A DNA stretch of 64,000 nt from Leucobacter tardus (GTDB lineage Bacteria; Actinomycetota; Actinomycetes; Actinomycetales; Microbacteriaceae), in NCBI RefSeq assembly GCF_017583045.1, contig NZ_JAGFBF010000005.1, positions 124,001-188,000 of the forward strand. The letters are read 5' to 3'. The notes under the pieces are model-generated. The model did not search any database, had not been told where the DNA came from, and saw nothing but the letters and a program-made list of their open reading frames with translations. The stretch's first letter is position 1. The number at the start of each line of letters is the position of its first letter. Position numbers and translations under genes: made by a program. Shown in pieces: positions 33,667-43,295 of this stretch.

Positions 33667-36303
33667 ATGGTGAATGAAGCACACAGCACAGGAGAGACCC
33701 CGGAGGTCACCGAGACCAGCACCGAGACCGAGTTCGCAGTGACCGGTTCCGCAGTCACCGCCGCATCGGGTTCCGAGGCGCCGACCACGGAGGCCGACGC
33801 GTCTGCGACGTCGGATTCGTCGCCCGCCGCAGAACATACCGACAGCTCGCCCGACGACGCCGAATCGGCCCCCGAACCCCCGCGCGAGCTCACGGCGGCC
33901 GAGAAGTTCAAGGCCACCACGAAGCTCGTCTTTCTGGCACCCGATGTGCCCCCGATCGCACCGCGCCCGCGACGGAGCGAGTTGCGCGAGCTCGACGATC
34001 TCCTCGATCGCGAAATGCGCGGCGGGGACAGCGGTCCCGCCCGGGACTCACGCGATGACGACGACGACCGCGAAGAGGGTTCGTCGCGCCGTCGCAATCG
34101 ACGTCGGGGCGCCGAGGGTGTGGACGGTGACGCCCGCAAGAAGCGTCAATCGCCGCAGCCGCAGGCCCCAGCCCCCGTCGTGACCGAACCGCAGAAGGTG
34201 AAGGGATCCACGCGCCTCGAGGCGAAGAAGCAGCGCCGTCGCGACGGGCGCGATGCCGGACGACGACGGATGGTCATCACCGAGTCCGAGTTCTTGGCGC
34301 GGCGCGAGGCGGTCGATCGCGAGATGGTGGTGCGGGCGACACCCGATCGCATCCAGATCGGCGTGCTCGAAGACCGCGTGCTCGTCGAGCACTATGTCGC
34401 ACGCTCCAGCGAATCATCGCTGATCGGCAACGTCTACCTCGGTCGTGTGCAGAACGTTCTCCCGAGCATGGAGGCGGCGTTCGTCGACATCGGGCGCGGT
34501 CGCAATGCCGTGCTCTACTCGGGTGAAGTCGACTGGTCCGAGTTCGAGGGCGGCAACACCGCCCGCAAGATCGAGAACGCACTCAAGCCCGGCGACCCGG
34601 TCCTCGTGCAGGTGACGAAGGATCCCGTCGGACACAAGGGTGCTCGACTGACGAGTCAGATCTCCCTCCCGGGACGATTCCTGGTGTACGTGCCCGGCGG
34701 CGCGATGAACGGGATCTCCCGGAAGCTGCCCGACACCGAGCGGGCGCGGCTCAAGAAGATCCTGAAGGAGGTCCTCCCGACGGGTGCGGGCGTGATCGTG
34801 CGCACCGCGGCCGAGGGCGCCACGGAGGAGCAGCTCACCCACGACGTGCAGCGGCTCGCGCGTCAGTGGGAGTCGATCCAGAAGCGGACCGAGAAGGGCG
34901 GCGGTCCCGCGCTCCTGCATTCGGAGCCCGACATGCTCATCAAGATCATTCGCGATGTCTTCAACGAGGACTTCCATCGACTCGTGATCTCGGGTGAGGA
35001 GACTTACGCGGTGATCGAGGAGTACCTGGCGCAGGTCGCTCCCGATCTGCTCGAGCGTGTGGAGCGGTATTCCGCGGATCGCGATGTCTTCGACGAGTAC
35101 CGGGTGACGGAGCAGATCGCCAAGGCGCTCGATCGCAAGGTCTGGCTCCCGTCCGGTGGGTCGCTCGTCATCGATCGCACCGAGGCGATGACGGTGATCG
35201 ACGTGAACACGGGCAAGTTCGTCGGCTCGGGGGGAAATCTCGAGGAGACGGTGACAAAGAACAACCTCGAGGCTGCGGAGGAGATCGTCCGCCAGCTGCG
35301 CCTCCGCGACGTCGGCGGTATCATCGTGATCGACTTCATCGACATGGTCCTCGAGTCGAACCGTGATCTGGTGCTGCGCCGTCTGGTCGAGTGCCTCGGT
35401 CGAGATCGCACGAAGCACCAGGTCGCCGAGGTCACCTCGCTCGGACTCGTCCAGATGACGCGCAAGAAGCTCGGACTGGGGCTGCTGGAGTCGTTCAGCG
35501 AGTCCTGCGAGACCTGCGCTGGGCGCGGGATCATCGTGCATCACGAGCCGGTGTCGAAGTCGCGGAACAGTGGCGGCAACGGGTCGCGCGGGGGCAAGCG
35601 GCAGAACAACGCCAAGTCGCCGCAGAATCAGCAGCAGCACCAGCACAGTCAGGCCCACGCCATCAGCGATGGGGCGAAGAACATGCTCGCCCAGGTCGCC
35701 GCATCGACGCTGCAGGCGGCGAAACAGGCCGGTGAGGCCATCGATGCGTCCGGCCCGCGTGCGGGCGATGGCGGCGAGTCGCGGGCGGATGCCGGCGCAG
35801 GTCCGCGCGAAGCGGAACTCGCGGACGCCCGCGGCGCCGGGTCGAACCGCGGGGAAGCGCGTCGGACGGGGCGCGATGGCCAGGGTGCCGATCGCGCGAG
35901 CACCGCGCAGAGCGACCACCTCTCGCGATCCGCATCCGCTGAGCGTCGGGATCGTGACGAGGCCCCTGCGCAGCAGGACGCACACGCGACGCCGCGAGAG
36001 ACATCGGGCGGCTCGCTCGGGCTGCTCGATTCGATTCTCGAAGCGCTTCCCGAGCCGCCCGCGCCCTCACGCGGCCGCGGTCGGAGTCGTCGGGTGTCGG
36101 TTCCGACCACTCGGACCGACGGTCCTCAGGACGCAGTGCCCGGTCACAGCGGAACATCCGCGGATGAGGCCGAATCCGGGAGTGAGGCGCCGTCGGTGAG
36201 CGGGGATGCCGAGCAGCCGGCCTCAGGTTCCGAGGCGGCTCGACGGGCGCTCGCGGATGCGCTGGATGAGAGCATGTTCCGCAAGCAGGCCAACGAGCGA
36301 TAG
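33667..36303 (+). CDS. rne: Ribonuclease E/G
   Basis: This 878-aa endoribonuclease processes rRNA and degrades mRNA. Residues 1 to about 200 are acidic, then arginine-rich and low in complexity. The S1 domain follows (NVYLGRVQNVLPSMEAAFVDIGRGRNAVLYSGEV). The catalytic part has VIDVNTGKFVGSGGNLEE and IIVIDFIDM with the two metal-binding aspartates, and the zinc-link SCETCAGRG. The C-terminal 270 residues (from about 620) are disordered and probably bind partners. This layout, with catalytic core flanked by two disordered arms, is that of actinobacterial RNase E. About 290 bp separate it from the divergent VKOR gene. A CATAAT at 33472-33477 is a possible -10, which would leave a leader of about 180 nt, as expected for an autoregulated rne. 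Confidence 0.95.
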   Translation: MVNEAHSTGETPEVTETSTETEFAVTGSAVTAASGSEAPTTEADASATSDSSPAAEHTDSSPDDAESAPEPPRELTAAEKFKATTKLVFLAPDVPPIAPRPRRSELRELDDLLDREMRGGDSGPARDSRDDDDDREEGSSRRRNRRRGAEGVDGDARKKRQSPQPQAPAPVVTEPQKVKGSTRLEAKKQRRRDGRDAGRRRMVITESEFLARREAVDREMVVRATPDRIQIGVLEDRVLVEHYVARSSESSLIGNVYLGRVQNVLPSMEAAFVDIGRGRNAVLYSGEVDWSEFEGGNTARKIENALKPGDPVLVQVTKDPVGHKGARLTSQISLPGRFLVYVPGGAMNGISRKLPDTERARLKKILKEVLPTGAGVIVRTAAEGATEEQLTHDVQRLARQWESIQKRTEKGGGPALLHSEPDMLIKIIRDVFNEDFHRLVISGEETYAVIEEYLAQVAPDLLERVERYSADRDVFDEYRVTEQIAKALDRKVWLPSGGSLVIDRTEAMTVIDVNTGKFVGSGGNLEETVTKNNLEAAEEIVRQLRLRDVGGIIVIDFIDMVLESNRDLVLRRLVECLGRDRTKHQVAEVTSLGLVQMTRKKLGLGLLESFSESCETCAGRGIIVHHEPVSKSRNSGGNGSRGGKRQNNAKSPQNQQQHQHSQAHAISDGAKNMLAQVAASTLQAAKQAGEAIDASGPRAGDGGESRADAGAGPREAELADARGAGSNRGEARRTGRDGQGADRASTAQSDHLSRSASAERRDRDEAPAQQDAHATPRETSGGSLGLLDSILEALPEPPAPSRGRGRSRRVSVPTTRTDGPQDAVPGHSGTSADEAESGSEAPSVSGDAEQPASGSEAARRALADALDESMFRKQANER

Positions 36304-36330
36304 AGAATCGAGACACGCTGGCCGGTCCAT

Positions 36331-36360
36331 TTGACCGTGCGGGGCTTGTCGAGATAATAT
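36331..36360 (+). promoter_or_regulatory. rplU-rpmA promoter
   Basis: TTGACC (36331-36336) and TAATAT (36355-36360) are spaced by 18 bp, one of the closest matches to a sigma-70 consensus in the window. It starts 30 nt after the rne stop codon. Confidence 0.75.
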
Positions 36361-36365
36361 TGACC

Positions 36366-36484
36366 GTTGGTGCCACTCTTTGTGAGTGGCGGCTCGGCAG
36401 GCGACTGATCTCCTGCCTCGATGCAGGGGTCGCGAGAGCTTCGCGACCGGCAGTTTTGACGATACCTCAGGAAAAGGGTGACAA
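36366..36484 (+). promoter_or_regulatory. Structured 5' leader of rplU
   Basis: Three hairpins lie in the predicted leader: GCCACTC/GAGTGGC (36372-36390), GGCAGG/CCTGCC (about 36396-36417), and GGTCGCGA/TCGCGACC (36428-36448) followed shortly by TTTT. The last one has a terminator-like shape. This may be an autoregulatory ribosomal-protein leader; I do not recognise a named motif. Confidence 0.5.
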
Positions 36485-36793
36485 GTGGTTTACGCAGTAG
36501 TGCGCGCAAGCGGCCGGCAGGAGAAGGTTGAGGTCGGTTCGATCCTCACGGTCAACCGTATTGCGGGCGACAGCGGCAACACGGTGGAGCTCCCGGCCGT
36601 GCTGCTCGTCGACGGCGACAGCGTGACGAGCGACGCCGAATCGCTCGCGAAGGTCAAGGTCACCGCTGAGGTGCTCAACGACACGCGCGGTCCGAAGATC
36701 GTGATCCAGCGTTACAAGAACAAGACCGGGTACAAGTCCCGCCAGGGTCACCGCCAGGATCAGACCCGCATCAAGGTCACCGGCATCAAGTAA
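36485..36793 (+). CDS. rplU: 50S ribosomal protein L21
   Basis: This 102-aa protein starts with [25 protein letters not shown] and ends [33 protein letters not shown], both invariant L21 patterns. The start codon is GTG with AGGAAAAGGGTG before it. It is cotranscribed with rpmA (25 bp away), the standard order. Confidence 0.97.
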   Translation: MVYAVVRASGRQEKVEVGSILTVNRIAGDSGNTVELPAVLLVDGDSVTSDAESLAKVKVTAEVLNDTRGPKIVIQRYKNKTGYKSRQGHRQDQTRIKVTGIK

Positions 36794-36818
36794 CCCGCAC
36801 AACGGAGGAGACAGACTC

Positions 36819-37073
36819 ATGGCATCAAAGAAGGGCGTCAGCTCAACCCGCAACGGTCGCGATTCGAACGCGAACCGTCTCGGTGTGAAGCGCTACGCGG
36901 GTCAGGCCGTGAACGCGGGCGAGATCCTCGTTCGTCAGCGCGGCACCAAGTTCCACCCCGGTGCGAACGTGGGCCGTGGCGGAGACGACACGCTGTTCGC
37001 TCTGGCCGCCGGCTCGGTCGAGTTCGGTGCGAAGGGCGGCCGGAAGGTCGTTAACGTGGTCGACGCCGCGTAA
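36819..37073 (+). CDS. rpmA: 50S ribosomal protein L27
   Basis: This 84-aa protein begins [29 protein letters not shown] and contains [27 protein letters not shown], typical of L27. Its N-terminus reaches the peptidyl-transferase centre. There is no N-terminal cleavage extension as seen in Firmicutes. CGGAGGAG precedes the ATG. Confidence 0.97.
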   Translation: MASKKGVSSTRNGRDSNANRLGVKRYAGQAVNAGEILVRQRGTKFHPGANVGRGGDDTLFALAAGSVEFGAKGGRKVVNVVDAA

Positions 37074-37086
37074 CTCGCGCATCAAC

Positions 37087-37116
37087 GGCAAGGCGGGCTT
37101 CGGCTCGCCTTTTGCC
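37087..37116 (+). terminator. Hairpin between rpmA and obg
   Basis: GGCAAGGCGGGC pairs with GCTCGCCTT...GCC across a TTCG loop, with one G-T pair, a two-base bulge and a TTTT run. It probably reduces read-through from the ribosomal genes into obg. Confidence 0.6.
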
Positions 37117-37158
37117 GTATCTAGGGGCATTCACATCACAGACAGGGGTCGGTAACGC

Positions 37159-38664
37159 ATGGTGACGTTCGTGGATCAGGTGCAGTTGCACCTGCAGGCC
37201 GGGCACGGTGGCAACGGCTGCGTCTCGACGAAGCGCGAGAAGTTCAAGCCACTTGCGGGCCCGGACGGCGGCAACGGCGGGCACGGCGGCGACGTGGTAC
37301 TGGTCGCCGACACTCAGGTGACGACACTGCTCGATTACCATCGTCGCCCGCACCGGATCGCCGAGCACGGTGGCTTCGGCATGGGCGACAACCGCTCGGG
37401 CACGAAGGGCGCCGATCTCGAACTGTCGGTTCCGGTCGGTACCGTGGTGAAGAGCGCCGAGGGCGAAACGCTGGCCGACCTCAGCGACCCCGGCACCCGC
37501 TTCATCGCGGCCGCCGGCGGTCAGGGAGGTCTCGGCAACGCGGCACTCGCCAGCGCGAAGCGCAAGGCACCGGGTTTCGCGTTGCTCGGTATCGAAGGCT
37601 GGTCGGGAACCGTATCGCTCGAGCTCAAGACGATCGCCGATGTCGCACTCGTCGGGTTCCCCTCGGCGGGGAAGTCGAGTTTGATCGCCGCACTCAGCGC
37701 GGCGAAGCCGAAGATCGCCGACTATCCCTTCACTACGCTGCACCCGAATCTCGGCGTCGTGCAGGCGGGAGAACATCGGTTCACCGTCGCAGATGTGCCT
37801 GGACTGATCGAGGGGGCAAGCGATGGGAAAGGCCTCGGACTCGACTTCCTCCGCCACGTCGAGCGCTGTGCCGCTTTGCTGCACGTGCTGGACTGCGCGA
37901 CGCTCGAGCCCGGTCGCGATCCGCTCTCCGATCTCGAGGTCGTGAAGCGCGAGCTCGGCGCGTATGCCGTCCCCGAGGGGCAGACGCCGCTGCTCGAGCG
38001 GCCGCAGCTGGTGGCGCTGAACAAGACCGACGTGCCCGAAGCGCGTGAACTCGCCGAGTTCGTCCGAGGCGATCTCGAGGCTCAGGGGTACCGCGTCTTC
38101 GAGATCTCCGCGGTCGCGCACGCCGGACTGCGAGAACTGAGCTTCGCCCTGGCCGAGATCGTGGAGGCCGAGCGCGCTCACCGCCTTGAGTCCGAGCAGA
38201 CGCACGAGCGCATCGTGCTGCGTCCGAAAGCCGTCGACGAATCGGGATACCGCGTGGTCACCGAGGGCGGCACCTACGGCACGATCTTCCGGATTCTCGG
38301 CGCCAAGCCCGAGCGCTGGGTCGCGCAGACCGACTTCACCAATGATGAGGCCGTCGGGTATCTCGCCGACCGCCTGCAGAAGCTCGGGGTCGAAGATGCG
38401 CTCGTGAAAAAGGGCGCCGTCGCCGGCTCGACGGTCGTGATCGGCCCGGGTTCCGGTGTGGTGTTCGACTGGGAGCCGACCGTGACGAGCGCTGCGGAGG
38501 TGCAGATGGGTGCTCGGGGGAGCGACCTCAGGGTCGACCAGAACGATCGACGCACGAACCATGAGCGTCGGAGCACCTATCACGACCGGATGGACGCCAA
38601 GAGCGAGGCCCGCGAGGAACTGGAGCGCGAGCGCGAGGCGGGACTCTGGGAGAGCGAACAGTGA
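37159..38664 (+). CDS. obg: GTPase Obg/CgtA
   Basis: This 501-aa GTPase has the glycine-rich Obg fold first ([35 protein letters not shown], residues 1 to about 158). The G domain follows, with P-loop [13 protein letters not shown], the switch [25 protein letters not shown] and NKTDVPE, and then the OCT domain ([22 protein letters not shown]). A charged tail follows. It acts in 50S assembly and stress signalling. The stop codon overlaps the GTG of proB. Confidence 0.97.
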   Translation: MVTFVDQVQLHLQAGHGGNGCVSTKREKFKPLAGPDGGNGGHGGDVVLVADTQVTTLLDYHRRPHRIAEHGGFGMGDNRSGTKGADLELSVPVGTVVKSAEGETLADLSDPGTRFIAAAGGQGGLGNAALASAKRKAPGFALLGIEGWSGTVSLELKTIADVALVGFPSAGKSSLIAALSAAKPKIADYPFTTLHPNLGVVQAGEHRFTVADVPGLIEGASDGKGLGLDFLRHVERCAALLHVLDCATLEPGRDPLSDLEVVKRELGAYAVPEGQTPLLERPQLVALNKTDVPEARELAEFVRGDLEAQGYRVFEISAVAHAGLRELSFALAEIVEAERAHRLESEQTHERIVLRPKAVDESGYRVVTEGGTYGTIFRILGAKPERWVAQTDFTNDEAVGYLADRLQKLGVEDALVKKGAVAGSTVVIGPGSGVVFDWEPTVTSAAEVQMGARGSDLRVDQNDRRTNHERRSTYHDRMDAKSEAREELEREREAGLWESEQ

Positions 38665-39431
38665 CCGCGTCCGATCTGCTCGGTGCGCGCCGCGTCGTCG
38701 TCAAGGTCGGATCCTCGTCGGTCAGCGGAGACAACGCGCACCGCATCCCGACGCTCGTCGACTCCTTGGCGCGGCTGCACCGCGGCGGTGCCGAGGTGGT
38801 CCTGGTGTCGAGCGGCGCGATCGCCACGGGTGTGCCGTTCCTGCGGCTCGATGAACGACCCGAGGATTTGGCCACCCAGCAGGCCGCTGCAGCGGTCGGA
38901 CAGAACATCTTGGTGAATCGGTACCAGCGCGCACTGACGAGCCACGAGATCATCGCGGGCCAGGTGCTGCTGACCGCGCACGATCTTGAGAACCCGACGC
39001 ACCGCGATAACGCGAAGCGAGCCCTCGACCGTCTGTTGCACCTCGGCACTCTTCCGATCATCAACGAGAACGATACCGTCGCGACGCACGAGATCCGGTT
39101 CGGCGACAACGACCGGCTGGCGGCACTCGTGGCTCGTCTGATCGGGGCGGATCAGTTGATCCTGCTCTCCGACGTGGATGCTCTGTATACCGCGCCCCCG
39201 AGCGAGCCCGGAGCTGAGCGCATCAGCGATGTGGCGTACGGCGACGACCTCGTCGGTATCGAGATCGGAGAGGCGCAGTCGGGGTGGGGGACCGGCGGCG
39301 CCCGTACGAAGGTGCAGGCCGCGCGGCTCGCCACCGAGGCGGGCACGCGCGTACTGCTCACCGAGACGCGACTGCTGGCCGCGGTACTCGACGGCGCCGA
39401 CCACGGGACGAGATTCGCCGCGGCGGACTAA
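38661..39431 (+). CDS. proB: Glutamate 5-kinase, no PUA domain
   Basis: This 256-aa amino-acid kinase phosphorylates glutamate at the start of proline synthesis. Motifs are [55 protein letters not shown] and [17 protein letters not shown]. The C-terminal PUA domain of the 367-aa E. coli enzyme is missing and the gene ends cleanly at the kinase fold. It starts with a GTG overlapping the obg stop (GTGA) and lies 10 bp before proA. Confidence 0.95.
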   Translation: MTASDLLGARRVVVKVGSSSVSGDNAHRIPTLVDSLARLHRGGAEVVLVSSGAIATGVPFLRLDERPEDLATQQAAAAVGQNILVNRYQRALTSHEIIAGQVLLTAHDLENPTHRDNAKRALDRLLHLGTLPIINENDTVATHEIRFGDNDRLAALVARLIGADQLILLSDVDALYTAPPSEPGAERISDVAYGDDLVGIEIGEAQSGWGTGGARTKVQAARLATEAGTRVLLTETRLLAAVLDGADHGTRFAAAD

Positions 39432-39441
39432 GCTGAACGGT

Positions 39442-40692
39442 ATGACCCAGGATCCGTTCCTCAGCCGTCTCGAACTCGCACGCTCCGGCGCGCGCACGCT
39501 CGCGAATGCACCGACGGTGCGAAAGAATGCAGCGCTCGAGAGCGTCGCGCTCGCGATCGAGTCGCACAGTCCCGAGCTCGTCGAGGCGAACGCACGCGAC
39601 CTCGAGAACGGTCGCGTCAACGGCATCGGCGACGGTCTGCTCGATCGACTGCGTCTGGATGCCGACCGTCTGCGCGGTCTGGCGCAGGCGGTGAGAGAGA
39701 TCATCGTTCTGCCGGATCCGGTCGGAGAGATCGTGCGGGGGAGCACCCTTGCCAATGGGATCCGCATCAATCAGGTGCGCGTCCCGTTCGGCGTCGTCGG
39801 CGCGATCTACGAGGCGCGCCCGAACGTGACCGTCGACATCGCTGCGCTCGCGTTGAAGAGCGGCAACGGTGCGGTCTTGCGCGGCGGCAGCGCTGCCGAG
39901 CAGTCGAACCGGGCGCTCGTCGCGCTGATCCAACGGGCGGTCAGCGAAGCCGGTCTCTCGGGCGACGCGATTCAAACGATCGACGACTTCGGGCGCGACG
40001 GTGCCGGGCGATTGATGCGGGCCCGCGGTTACGTGGACGTGCTGATCCCACGCGGCAGCGCCGGGCTCATCTCGACGGTGGTGCAGGAATCGACGGTTCC
40101 GGTCATCGAAACGGGCTCGGGCATCGTGCACGTGTTCGTCGATGCGACCGCCGATGAGACGATGGCCGTCGATATCGTGCGGAATTCGAAGACGCATCGC
40201 CCGAGCGTCTGCAACGCTGCGGAAACCCTCCTCGTGCATCGCGACGCTGCTGCCCGGATGCTTCCCGCGATCTCTCGCGCGCTGCTCGAGCGGGACGTCG
40301 TCCTGCAGGGTGATGACCGTTCACGCACCCTGGTGCGTGAGATCGGCGAGGCCGGCGACGATCTGTGGGCGACGGAGCATCACGCCCTCGAAATGGGTGT
40401 CCGGATCGTCGACTCGCTGGATGACGCGATCGCCCATATCGACCGCTATTCGACCCGGCACACGGAGTCGATCGTGACGCAGGATTATGCGAACGCGGAA
40501 CGCTTCCTCGCCGAGGTCGACTCCGCCGTCGTCATGGTCAATGCGTCGACTCGTTTCACCGACGGCGGCGAGTTCGGCTTCGGAGCCGAAGTCGGCATTT
40601 CGACGCAGAAGTTGCACGCCCGCGGGCCGATGGGCCTGCCGGAGCTCACCAGCACGAAGTGGCTGGTGCGCGGCAGTGGTCAGGTTCGGTGA
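39442..40692 (+). CDS. proA: Glutamate-5-semialdehyde dehydrogenase (gamma-glutamyl phosphate reductase)
   Basis: This 416-aa enzyme reduces gamma-glutamyl phosphate with NADPH in proline synthesis. Seen are VRVPFGVVGAIYEARPNVT, LKSGNGAVLRGGSAAEQSN and the catalytic cysteine in HRPSVCNAAETLL, plus the C-terminal ARGPMGLPELTSTKWLV. The longer frame upstream overlaps proB and is rejected. A TAAGCT formed by the proB stop region lies 7 nt before the ATG and could give an internal leaderless promoter, though cotranscription with proB is most likely. Confidence 0.95.
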   Translation: MTQDPFLSRLELARSGARTLANAPTVRKNAALESVALAIESHSPELVEANARDLENGRVNGIGDGLLDRLRLDADRLRGLAQAVREIIVLPDPVGEIVRGSTLANGIRINQVRVPFGVVGAIYEARPNVTVDIAALALKSGNGAVLRGGSAAEQSNRALVALIQRAVSEAGLSGDAIQTIDDFGRDGAGRLMRARGYVDVLIPRGSAGLISTVVQESTVPVIETGSGIVHVFVDATADETMAVDIVRNSKTHRPSVCNAAETLLVHRDAAARMLPAISRALLERDVVLQGDDRSRTLVREIGEAGDDLWATEHHALEMGVRIVDSLDDAIAHIDRYSTRHTESIVTQDYANAERFLAEVDSAVVMVNASTRFTDGGEFGFGAEVGISTQKLHARGPMGLPELTSTKWLVRGSGQVR

Positions 40693-40753
40693 AGCCGGAC
40701 CGCTAGACTGGATGCACTACGTCCATCGACCGTTCTGAACGCTGGGGATTCAC

Positions 40754-40966
40754 ATGTCACTTCTCGCAACGATCGCTGCCGCCGCAGAGGGCGGTCATCA
40801 CATCGTCAACGAGCTGCCCTTTCCGGCTCCGCTGTTCGGCGTGATTGCGCTCGTCGGGTTCACCACCCTGGCCGCAGTGACGTTCAGCTTCCGCGACGTC
40901 GCCAACCGTCACGCCGAGAAGGCGGCGGCATACGCTCGCGAACACGGTGATGCTCGCCAGCACTGA
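40754..40966 (+). CDS. Small single-pass membrane protein
   Basis: The 70-aa product has one membrane helix ([21 protein letters not shown]) and a charged C-terminal stretch ([20 protein letters not shown]). Small proteins of this form between proA and nadD recur in related actinobacteria, but no function is known to me. A TAGACT near 40703 is a possible -10, and GGGGATT precedes the ATG. Its end overlaps the start of nadD by 20 nt, suggesting translational coupling. Confidence 0.75.
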   Translation: MSLLATIAAAAEGGHHIVNELPFPAPLFGVIALVGFTTLAAVTFSFRDVANRHAEKAAAYAREHGDARQH

Positions 40967-41567
40967 TCGACCGGCGTCGGCGAAGCCGCGCATCGGGGTG
41001 ATGGGCGGAACGTTCGATCCGATCCACCACGGTCACCTGGTCGCGGCGAGTGAGGTCGCGCGGAGTTACGACCTCGATGAGGTCATCTTCGTGCCGACCG
41101 GGCAGCCGTGGCAGAAGCAGAACGTCTCGCAGAGCGAGCATCGCTACCTGATGACCGTCATCGCGACCGCCTCGAACCCCAGCTTCAAGGTGAGTCGTGT
41201 GGACATCGATCGAGCTGGTCCGACGTACACGGTCGATACGCTCCGAGACCTCCGTGCGCAATTGCCGGACGCTGAACTCTTCTTCATCTCGGGTGCGGAT
41301 GCGGTCGAACAGATCCTGGGGTGGAAGGACGTGGACCAGTTCTGGGACCTCGCGCACTTCATCGCCGTCTCGCGCCCGGGTCATGAACTGTCGCGATCGG
41401 GGTTTTCGGGAGATCGAGTGAGTCTGCTCGAGGTCCCGGCACTCGCGATCTCTTCGACGGACTGCCGCAGCCGAGTGGCTCGCGGTTACCCGGTGTGGTA
41501 CCTGGTGCCGGATGGAGTAGTGCAGTACATTGCGAAGCACGGGTTATACACCGACGGGAGCGACTGA
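40947..41567 (+). CDS. nadD: Nicotinate-nucleotide adenylyltransferase
   Basis: This 206-aa enzyme makes deamido-NAD from nicotinate mononucleotide and ATP. Motifs are [30 protein letters not shown] and [16 protein letters not shown], and the closing [13 protein letters not shown]. The start could be the GTG at 40947 or the ATG three bases later; both overlap the small membrane-protein gene. The next gene starts 2 nt after the stop. Confidence 0.94.
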   Translation: MMLASTDRPASAKPRIGVMGGTFDPIHHGHLVAASEVARSYDLDEVIFVPTGQPWQKQNVSQSEHRYLMTVIATASNPSFKVSRVDIDRAGPTYTVDTLRDLRAQLPDAELFFISGADAVEQILGWKDVDQFWDLAHFIAVSRPGHELSRSGFSGDRVSLLEVPALAISSTDCRSRVARGYPVWYLVPDGVVQYIAKHGLYTDGSD

Positions 41568-41569
41568 GA

Positions 41570-43261
41570 ATGACTGAGAACGAGCCGGATCGCCCCTTGA
41601 CGCGGCGCGAACGGCGTCTGCGTGATCAGGCGGCAGAGGCGACGCGTGAGGAGACCCCTGAAGCGGGTGCCGAGACGACGGAGTCGACGGTGGCTGAAGC
41701 GACCGGTGAGGTCGACGCCCTTGCGTCTTCCTCCAGTTGGAGCCCAGAGGCGTCGAGCGCGGAGATGGGCGAGATCGAGATCTCGCCGTTCGACGAGAAC
41801 GGCAATCCCCGGACGCGCCGTGAGCTGCGCGAGTTGCGGGAGCAGGCGCTGCGCGAGCGCGAAGCAGCGCTGGCCGAAGCCGAGCCGGAAGACTCCGAGG
41901 CTTCGGCCGTCGACGACCCGCCCGTCGAGACCGGTGCGCCGAGCGACGCCGGTGAGGCGCCGACGGAAGCCTTCAGTCTGGCGGATATCCGCGAGGCCGA
42001 GCAGGGTGAGGCGTCCGACGGCCCCGAGATCGATGTCGAATCTGCGGACAGCGCTGAGCAGGACGTGCCTGCGGAAGCGGCGGCAGTTCATGAGGTGTCC
42101 GAGCCGTCGGAGGACGCGGAGCCGGTCGCGGATGAAGATGCCACCGACGAGCCGTTCCTCGCCGACGCGCCCCCGGTGCAGGACGCGCCTCCCGCTGAGC
42201 CGCTGTCGTTCGATGACGCTCTCGCGGGTACCGGGAGAGATCAGGCGACCGAAACGGTCGAAGCCGAGATCATCGAAACGCGGTTGATCGAGACGCAGAG
42301 CGAAGACGACGGCACCGAGACGGTGCTCATCGAGACAGCGCTCGTCGACACCGACTCGGATGCGCCCGGTGATGCTGCCGCTGAGGTGCCCGCTGAGACG
42401 CGGCTCCTCGATGCTCAGGATCCAGAGCCCGTCGACGAGACGCCCGCCGACGCTTCTGCGCAGGATGACACGGCCGGTGCGTCAACGCGGAAGGACGCCG
42501 CCGCTGGCGAGGCGGTGGCGTCGGCGCCGAAGAGCGCGGTTCCTCAGAGCGCTCCGAAGAGCGCGGTTCTTCAGAGCGCTCCGAAGAGCGCGGCCCCGAA
42601 GTCGGCGCGCCCTGGCGTGGTGGCGCCTCCCGCGGAGGTGCCGACGGAGGGTCCGGCCGACGCGGCGACTCCTGTCGGCGAGGAGACCGGAAAAGCTCCG
42701 TACTCCTTCCCTGACATCGCGCCACCGGAAGAGTGGCGCTCCGTCTTCGACGAGGATTCCCGCGCGGCTCGGGGCAACGATGCACGCTCCGCGACCGGCA
42801 AGGACTCGGGCTTCGACGACTTGATCGCGCGTGCGGTGGTGCAGGACGGTCGTGCCGGAGGCACGAATTCGGCAGCGCTGATTCTGCCCGACATGCCGGA
42901 GGACGGCGGACTCGCCGGTCCGATCGGTGGGACGGGCGAGTTGTACATCACCGGTTCGATCGATGTTCCCAAGTCGATCGGTGAGACCGGAGGGCACGCG
43001 TCCATTCACGACTCCATCGAACTCGATCCGGTCGATGAGATGGGTGCCGAGCGATCGCACGGCGGATCGGAGCATGCGACGGGACCGATCTCGGCGCGAC
43101 GCGCGGTGAGCGCGTCGAGCGCCACTGGAGCGCCCATGTTCTCGACCGCTGGCAAAGAGAAGAGCAAGCTTCCGCTGGTGCTGTCGCTAACCGGCGGGGG
43201 CTTGATCCTGGTCGTCGGCGGTATCGCAGTGTGGGGCTTCACGACTGGAGTGTTCGGATAG
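41570..43261 (+). CDS. Long disordered tail-anchored membrane protein
   Basis: The 563-aa product begins with a basic segment (LTRRERRLRDQAAEA) and continues with about 400 residues that are acidic, rich in E, A, T and P, and low in complexity. There are internal repeats: VEAEIIETRLIETQ-like units and PKSAVPQSA units. A more ordered stretch follows (ILPDMPEDGGLAGPIGGTGELYITGSIDVPKS) and then one C-terminal membrane helix (LPLVLSLTGGGLILVVGGIAVWGF). Only a few residues remain outside the helix, so most of the protein faces the cytosol. The ITGSID block occurs in related actinobacterial proteins at this locus between nadD and rsfS. The function is unknown. Confidence 0.75.
   Translation: MTENEPDRPLTRRERRLRDQAAEATREETPEAGAETTESTVAEATGEVDALASSSSWSPEASSAEMGEIEISPFDENGNPRTRRELRELREQALREREAALAEAEPEDSEASAVDDPPVETGAPSDAGEAPTEAFSLADIREAEQGEASDGPEIDVESADSAEQDVPAEAAAVHEVSEPSEDAEPVADEDATDEPFLADAPPVQDAPPAEPLSFDDALAGTGRDQATETVEAEIIETRLIETQSEDDGTETVLIETALVDTDSDAPGDAAAEVPAETRLLDAQDPEPVDETPADASAQDDTAGASTRKDAAAGEAVASAPKSAVPQSAPKSAVLQSAPKSAAPKSARPGVVAPPAEVPTEGPADAATPVGEETGKAPYSFPDIAPPEEWRSVFDEDSRAARGNDARSATGKDSGFDDLIARAVVQDGRAGGTNSAALILPDMPEDGGLAGPIGGTGELYITGSIDVPKSIGETGGHASIHDSIELDPVDEMGAERSHGGSEHATGPISARRAVSASSATGAPMFSTAGKEKSKLPLVLSLTGGGLILVVGGIAVWGFTTGVFG
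42527..42593 (+). repeat. 27-nt in-frame tandem repeat
   Basis: Two complete 27-nt units (42527-42553, 42554-42580), differing by one base, and a 13-nt partial third unit encode PKSAVPQSA, PKSAVLQSA and PKSAA. The unit length is a multiple of three, so copy changes would keep the frame. Confidence 0.85.
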
Positions 43262-43295
43262 TCCGGACCGCGACCGACGAATCGAAAGGAACCCA

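Noticed and set aside
42240-42600. A CRISPR array or satellite repeat in the disordered protein gene
   Set aside because: The repeats are in frame, directly adjacent without spacers and encode a low-complexity peptide.
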